From: Desulfobacula sp.
GTDB taxonomy: Bacteria; Desulfobacterota; Desulfobacteria; Desulfobacterales; Desulfobacteraceae
Length of the DNA: 10,637 bases
NCBI GenBank assembly: GCA_018702715.1
Contig: JABIYQ010000592.1
Coordinates: 1-10,637, forward strand
Direction of reading: 5' to 3'
Part shown: piece after piece, positions 7,016 through 10,637 of the stretch
Layout of the letters: the number at the start of each line of letters is the position of its first letter
Position numbering within the stretch: position 1 is the first letter of the stretch
Made by a program: the position numbers and the translations under genes
The notes under the pieces: generated by a model
The model's database searches: none
The model's input: only the letters and a program-made list of their open reading frames with translations
What the model was told of the DNA's origin: nothing

Positions 7016-8002
7016 ATGATGAGGATAGAATCCAAAAAAATAATGTGTGCCGTCGATTTCTCAGACTTTTCCAATATTGTTCTTACCTATGGCAGATCAC
7101 TGGCATCAGAGTATGGTTCAACCCTTTGTTTATGCCATATTCTATCGGAAACACATATGGTTTCAAGCATCGGGCATTCCTATATTCACTACCCTGATAT
7201 TCAGACGGGTCGGGTAGAGTCGGCCAGGGAGATGCTTGGGAAAATGGCGGAAAAGCTTGATGTGGAATGTGAGGTTATTGTCTCATCCGGGCATATAGCA
7301 GATGAAATCAATCAAATTGTCCAAAAAAATAATATAGATATGGTCATTGCTGCAACCCACGGGGGATCAGGCATAAAACGATTTTTAATCGGCTCTGTCA
7401 CTGATCGGCTGGTAAAGATTCTAAAATGCCCGCTTCTGGTTCTGCATGCAAAGGAAAAACATTTAACTTCCGTGGTTGCGGAAAATATAAAATTAAAACG
7501 AATTCTTGTGGGATGTGATTTCTCCTCGGATTCCAGTCTTGCTTTTGATTATGCCCTCAGTCTGGCCCAGGAATTTCAGACCCAGCTTTACCTGGCCCAT
7601 GTCATCCGGCCGACTGAACAAATTGAATTACCTGCCTCTGACTATATCAAAATACAAGGAGGGGAATACACCAACTGGACCCGGTCAGAATATCTGGAAC
7701 TTAAAAAAAAGGCAGCTGATGAAGACTTGAAAACCAAAAAGACACTGTTCAGCCGTCTTGAAAGGCAGTTGTCTTCCCTGGTTCCCGAAGAGAGCCGGAA
7801 CTGGTGTACACCCATTACCACTTTGCTTGAAGGTCAGCCGTATAAGGAACTGGTAAGCTATGCCGAGCAAAAAGAGATCGATATGATCGTGCTCGGGGTT
7901 CATGGTCACAGCCTTTTGGAACGCTTTACCGTGGGTTCTACAACAGATCGTGTCATCAGTCGGGCTTCCTGTCCTGTGCTTGTGGTCCGGCAGATCTCCT
8001 GA
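7016..8002 (+). CDS. Tandem-domain universal stress protein (UspA family)
   Basis: A 328-residue cytoplasmic protein made of two UspA domains, about residues 5-143 and 160-327, each starting with the typical strand (KKIMCAVDFSDFS; KRILVGCDFSSDS) and ending with CPLLVL or CPVLVV. Proteins of this type are induced under growth arrest and stress, and many bind ATP. The nucleotide motif Gx2Gx9G(S/T) is complete in domain 2 (G294-VH-G297, then G307-S308). In domain 1 the first glycine is replaced by alanine (A113-TH-G116, then G126-S127), so the two sites may not bind nucleotide equally. Two ATG codons stand in a row at 7016 and 7019; AAGGAG at 7006-7011 is spaced four and seven bases from them, so 7019 may be the one used. 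The gene is divergent from the diguanylate cyclase gene and upstream of the cfa operon in the same orientation. Confidence 0.93.
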   Translation: MMRIESKKIMCAVDFSDFSNIVLTYGRSLASEYGSTLCLCHILSETHMVSSIGHSYIHYPDIQTGRVESAREMLGKMAEKLDVECEVIVSSGHIADEINQIVQKNNIDMVIAATHGGSGIKRFLIGSVTDRLVKILKCPLLVLHAKEKHLTSVVAENIKLKRILVGCDFSSDSSLAFDYALSLAQEFQTQLYLAHVIRPTEQIELPASDYIKIQGGEYTNWTRSEYLELKKKAADEDLKTKKTLFSRLERQLSSLVPEESRNWCTPITTLLEGQPYKELVSYAEQKEIDMIVLGVHGHSLLERFTVGSTTDRVISRASCPVLVVRQIS

Positions 8003-8222
8003 AGACGGCTCTTTTTCCAGCATCATCAGGTTTCTGTCTTCCATCTGGAGGCATGCCTCAAGTCCGACGGCATCAATATTTATATTAATGGCCTCTTCTG
8101 CCTCCAGCCAGTTCTCCGTCAAAAGGAATTCATTGGCTCTTCCCGAATGATTATGGATAAGCTTGCGGGGTGCCAAAAATAGACGGGCAAAAACAAACTT
8201 GAATTTGATTTTGATTTTCATG
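8003..8222 (-). other. Antisense open frame with gene-like composition in the usp-cfa gap (possible remnant)
   Basis: On the minus strand the gap between usp and cfa is open from ATG at 8222 onward, encoding stretches such as NEFLLTENWLEAEEAINI and EACLQMEDRNLMMLEKEPSS, with codon choice that looks coding-like. The frame then continues into the antisense of usp until 7685, where the sequence is rich in His, Cys and Arg and looks like a shadow. No ribosome binding site precedes the ATG and I recognise no family. It may be the 5' remnant of a gene whose 3' end was lost when usp was juxtaposed, or chance. Confidence 0.2.
8045..8107. repeat. Inverted repeat with embedded 12-bp palindrome in the usp-cfa gap
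   Basis: CTGGAGGCA at 8045-8053 is the reverse complement of TGCCTCCAG at 8099-8107, separated by 45 bases. The left arm overlaps a perfect palindrome, GAGGCATGCCTC, at 8048-8059, so two alternative hairpins compete. No T-tract follows, so a rho-independent terminator is not supported. Confidence 0.3.
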
Positions 8223-8226
8223 TAAA
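8199..8226 (+). promoter_or_regulatory. Weak promoter candidate for the cfa operon
   Basis: TTGAAT (8199-8204), a 16-base spacer and TGTAAA (8221-8226) match four of six bases in each box. Because no clear terminator separates usp from cfa, co-transcription from the usp promoter is an alternative. Confidence 0.2.
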
Positions 8227-8279
8227 AGATCAGGTAAATATTTTTTTTGAAATCCATATTCTTAACAGAGGTGGACGAC

Positions 8280-9401
8280 ATGAATAATAAAGAGGTAAAA
8301 AAAGCATTCTCTTCTTTAATGCAGTTTGCAGGCGTCACTGTTAACGGCGGAAAACCTTATGATATACAGGTCTATAATGATGAATTCTATTCCAGGGTTT
8401 TAAAGCAAACCACACTGGGGCTTGGAGAATCCTATATGGACAGGTGGTGGGACTGCAGTTCCATTGACCAGTTTATTGAAAGGTTGATGCGTGCCAATCT
8501 GTTGAACAGGCTCAAGCAGGACTGGGCAACCACGTGGAATATCATTAAAGCAAGTGTGTTTAACCTTCAGACGGCCAACCGCTCTTTTCTTGTGGGTGAG
8601 AAGCATTATGATATCGGTAATGATCTTTACCAAAAAATGTTGGACCGGCACATGCAGTATACCTGTGGCTATTGGAAAAATGCAGACAGCCTGGATACGG
8701 CCCAGGAGGCAAAGCTTGAGATGATCTGCCGAAAAATAGAATTAAAACCGGGGATGACCGTGGCCGAACTGGGATGCGGGTTTGGCGGGTTTGCCAGATA
8801 TGCCGCACAAACATACGACGTCCGGGTGACGGGCTTTACCGTATCAAAAGAACAGGCCCGGTATGCAAAAAAACGGTGCAAGGGCCTGCCCGTTGATATC
8901 CGGTTTGAAGATTATAGAAAAGCTGTGGGGCAGTATGATCGGGTTATCTCCATCGGGCTTATGGAGCATGTGGGGTATAAAAATTATCAAACCTATATGA
9001 ACCAGACCCATTGCCTGCTCAAAGCTAATGGGATAGCATTTATCCACACCATTGGCAGCAATGTCAGTCGCAGGACATGTAATCCATGGACCACAAAATA
9101 TATCTTCCCCAATTCAATGCTGCCCTCCATTGCACAGCTCGGAAAAGCCATGGAAAAACATTTTATTGTGGAAGACTTGCACAACTTTTGCGAGGACTAC
9201 GACAAAACCCTGATGGCTTGGTGGGAGAATTTCAATGCTGCCTGGCCGGAACTGGAAAGCGCCTATGGCGAACGGTTTTACAGGATGTGGAAATACTATC
9301 TTTTAAGTTGCGCAGGTGGGTTTCGTTCCAGAGCCATGCAGCTCTGGCAGATTGTCATGACCAAACCCGGCAGATCCCGTCCGGATTGCCGGATTTCGTG
9401 A
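8280..9401 (+). CDS. cfa: Cyclopropane-fatty-acyl-phospholipid synthase family methyltransferase
   Basis: A 373-residue enzyme, close to the 382 of E. coli Cfa, expected to act at the membrane and use S-adenosylmethionine to add a methylene group across the cis double bond of phospholipid acyl chains. The SAM-binding loop is AELGCGFGGFARYAAQ. Every E. coli active-site residue I can align is present at a constant offset of ten: C129 in YTCGYW (C139), E229 in MEHVG (E239), H256 in HTIGS (H266), Y307 in DYDKTLMAW (Y317) and C344 in SCAGGFRSR (C354). ATG at 8280 is chosen over a TTG at 8247 because AGAGGTGG at 8267-8274 stands five bases before it and the homology begins after it. The next gene starts ten bases after the stop, so the two are almost certainly one operon. 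The product could be a cyclopropane, or a methyl-branched precursor if the downstream reductase acts on it. Confidence 0.93.
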   Translation: MNNKEVKKAFSSLMQFAGVTVNGGKPYDIQVYNDEFYSRVLKQTTLGLGESYMDRWWDCSSIDQFIERLMRANLLNRLKQDWATTWNIIKASVFNLQTANRSFLVGEKHYDIGNDLYQKMLDRHMQYTCGYWKNADSLDTAQEAKLEMICRKIELKPGMTVAELGCGFGGFARYAAQTYDVRVTGFTVSKEQARYAKKRCKGLPVDIRFEDYRKAVGQYDRVISIGLMEHVGYKNYQTYMNQTHCLLKANGIAFIHTIGSNVSRRTCNPWTTKYIFPNSMLPSIAQLGKAMEKHFIVEDLHNFCEDYDKTLMAWWENFNAAWPELESAYGERFYRMWKYYLLSCAGGFRSRAMQLWQIVMTKPGRSRPDCRIS

Positions 9402-9411
9402 AAGGTTAAAA

Positions 9412-10368
9412 ATGCTGACGTCGGACAGTATTGTTGTGGGTGGCGGCCCTGCAGGATCGGCCTGTGCCTGGAAGCTCAAAACAATGGGTTGCGATGTGCT
9501 GATCCTCGACAAAGAAACATTTCCCCGGCCAAAGGTCTGTGCTGGCTGGATAACGCCAAAGGTATGGGATATTCTCGGTATAACCCCGGCGGATTATCCC
9601 TATGCCCTGACGCAGTTTAACCGGATTCATTACTCTGTATTCGGTTTCAAAATACCGGTGATAACCCGTCAGTATGCAATTAGAAGATATGAATTTGACA
9701 AATGGATGATTTCCCGTACCCATGTTCCTGTTTTTACCCACACAGTGAAAAATATTGTCAAAATCAATGAAGATTATATCATTGACAATAAATACAGGTG
9801 CAAATATCTGGTGGGTGCAGGGGGAACGCACTGTCCTGTTTTTAAAATTTTTTTTTCCTTCCTGCATCAAAGGGCTGAAAAGGCTTTAATTGTAGCCGTT
9901 GAAAAAGAGTATCGCTGCGATTATCTGGAGACGGACTGTCGTATATGGTTTTTTGATCACGGTCTGCCCGGATATTCTTGGTATCTCCCCAAACAGGACG
10001 GTTGGCTGAACATCGGGTTGGGCGGTAAATTCCTGAAATTAAAAACCAGTGGAAAAACCATCATGGACCACTGGCATGAATTTACAAAAAAACTTCAACT
10101 CCTCTCCCTGATCCACAAGCCGCCCCAAAATCCCAAGGGACATACCTATTACCTTCACCAAAAAAAACAGATCAACCAACGGGAAAATGCATTTATTATC
10201 GGGGATTCAGCCGGTCTTTCAACCCTTGATATGGGGGAAGGCATCCATGCTGCCATTGCCAGCGGATTAATGGCTGCAAAGGCGATTGCAGGCAAAAAAA
10301 AATTCAACCCCGGTTCTCTGTCAAAATTTTCTCTGCCGGGTATTCTTGTGGCAGGATATAAAAAATGA
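9412..10368 (+). CDS. FAD-dependent oxidoreductase, geranylgeranyl-reductase type
   Basis: A 318-residue flavoprotein, somewhat shorter than typical geranylgeranyl reductases and complete at both ends. The dinucleotide-binding motif VVGGGPAGSACAWKL lies at 8-22, with D33 ending the second strand. PRPKVCAGWITP (38-49) holds the conserved cysteine C43 of this family, GYSWYLP (187-193) is close to the family's YxWxFP substrate-site motif, and GDSAGLSTLDMGEGIHAA (264-281) is the second FAD motif. Relatives use a reduced flavin to saturate C=C bonds in isoprenoid chains, while other members act differently. AAAGGT stands just before ATG, and the gene is ten bases downstream of cfa, which suggests a lipid substrate and possibly reduction of a Cfa product. 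The last 48 bases overlap the 3' end of the convergent transporter gene, and the C-terminus (LPGILVAGYKK) retains the family-like LPG segment. Confidence 0.85.
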   Translation: MLTSDSIVVGGGPAGSACAWKLKTMGCDVLILDKETFPRPKVCAGWITPKVWDILGITPADYPYALTQFNRIHYSVFGFKIPVITRQYAIRRYEFDKWMISRTHVPVFTHTVKNIVKINEDYIIDNKYRCKYLVGAGGTHCPVFKIFFSFLHQRAEKALIVAVEKEYRCDYLETDCRIWFFDHGLPGYSWYLPKQDGWLNIGLGGKFLKLKTSGKTIMDHWHEFTKKLQLLSLIHKPPQNPKGHTYYLHQKKQINQRENAFIIGDSAGLSTLDMGEGIHAAIASGLMAAKAIAGKKKFNPGSLSKFSLPGILVAGYKK

Positions 10369-10637
10369 AAATGTTCCCAGGGCCATGATAATCGTTCCAC
10401 AGGGGAAAGACAGTCTCAAGCTTAGATAATCCATGGCAAGCCCGGCTACAATTGAACCTGTCAGCATCCCCATGCTGTGGGCAACCGTTAATATGGATAT
10501 TACCGATCCCATTGCCTTTTTTGTATCTCCTTTTATAACAGCATATGCCATGATTGCAGGCATGGAAATACCACCTCCGATTCCAAATATTGAAACGGCA
10601 ATCACAAGATCATAAAAAGAGGATGCAAAAAAGGGCA
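10321..10637 (-). CDS. MFS transporter, C-terminal part (5' end outside window)
   Basis: The minus-strand frame is open to the window edge and ends with TGA at 10323-10321, giving the last 105 or so residues of a major facilitator superfamily permease. Three hydrophobic helices are visible, starting around DLVIAVSIFGIGGGISMPAI, then SVISILTVAHSMGMLTGSIV, then PCGTIIMALGTFSFFISC, followed by a short basic tail. The glycine-rich IFGIGGGISMPA and the GDTKKAMGSVISI loop are typical of helices 10-11 in drug/proton antiporter-like MFS members. The GTG at 10605 is an internal codon, not the start. The substrate cannot be told from this piece. It is convergent with the flavoprotein gene, so it is not part of the cfa operon. 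Confidence 0.82.
   Translation of the reverse strand, partial: PFFASSFYDLVIAVSIFGIGGGISMPAIMAYAVIKGDTKKAMGSVISILTVAHSMGMLTGSIVAGLAMDYLSLRLSFPCGTIIMALGTFSFFISCHKNTRQRKF

Noticed and set aside
7685..8002. Minus-strand frame continuing antisense to usp
   Set aside because: It lies wholly in the shadow of a firmly identified gene and its His/Cys/Arg-rich sequence looks noncoding.
9848..9856. Run of nine T in the flavoprotein gene (and nine A near 10294-10302) as phase-variation tracts
   Set aside because: The reading frame is intact across both, and such runs are expected in lysine/phenylalanine codons; nothing else suggests phase variation.

Overview
The window reads as a piece of chromosome from an anaerobic bacterium, most likely a sulfate reducer of the Desulfobacteraceae or wider Desulfobacterota. 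This is an inference from gene content: a tungsten-type aldehyde:ferredoxin oxidoreductase resembling the BamB branch, a PocR-GGDEF signalling protein, a tandem universal stress protein, and a cyclopropane synthase paired with a flavoprotein of the geranylgeranyl-reductase type. There is no rRNA, tRNA, CRISPR array or insertion sequence that I can see.

Layout. Positions 1-1152 (+) hold the C-terminal part of the oxidoreductase, cut by the window edge. A short gap follows with what looks like the first 25 or so residues of a GNAT acetyltransferase, ending just before the next gene. Positions 1345-5234 (+) are an AT-rich pair of exported amide-bond hydrolases: a lipoprotein amidohydrolase and a membrane-anchored penicillin-acylase-family Ntn hydrolase, with a possible weak terminator between them. 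The diguanylate cyclase gene (5405-6595, -) converges on the acylase gene. It is divergent from a two-domain UspA protein (7016-8002, +), and the roughly 420-base region between them carries a good promoter candidate for each side and a 9-bp inverted repeat close to the usp ribosome binding site.

Downstream, 8280-9401 (+) encodes a cyclopropane-fatty-acid synthase with all recognisable catalytic residues, followed 10 nt later by a 318-residue FAD-dependent reductase (9412-10368, +). The last gene (10321-10637, -) is the C-terminal end of an MFS transporter; it runs toward the reductase gene and overlaps its 3' end by 48 nt.

How the parts may work together. The Cfa/reductase pair looks like a lipid-modification operon in which a SAM-dependent methylene or methyl transfer could be followed by flavin-dependent reduction. 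In a Desulfobacter-like host this is a candidate route to mid-chain methyl-branched fatty acids. The stress protein and c-di-GMP enzyme suggest a stress and surface-signalling neighbourhood. The two exported hydrolases may process N-acylated compounds outside the cytoplasm. No clearly unprecedented system stands out; the lipid pair and the hydrolase pair are the best leads.
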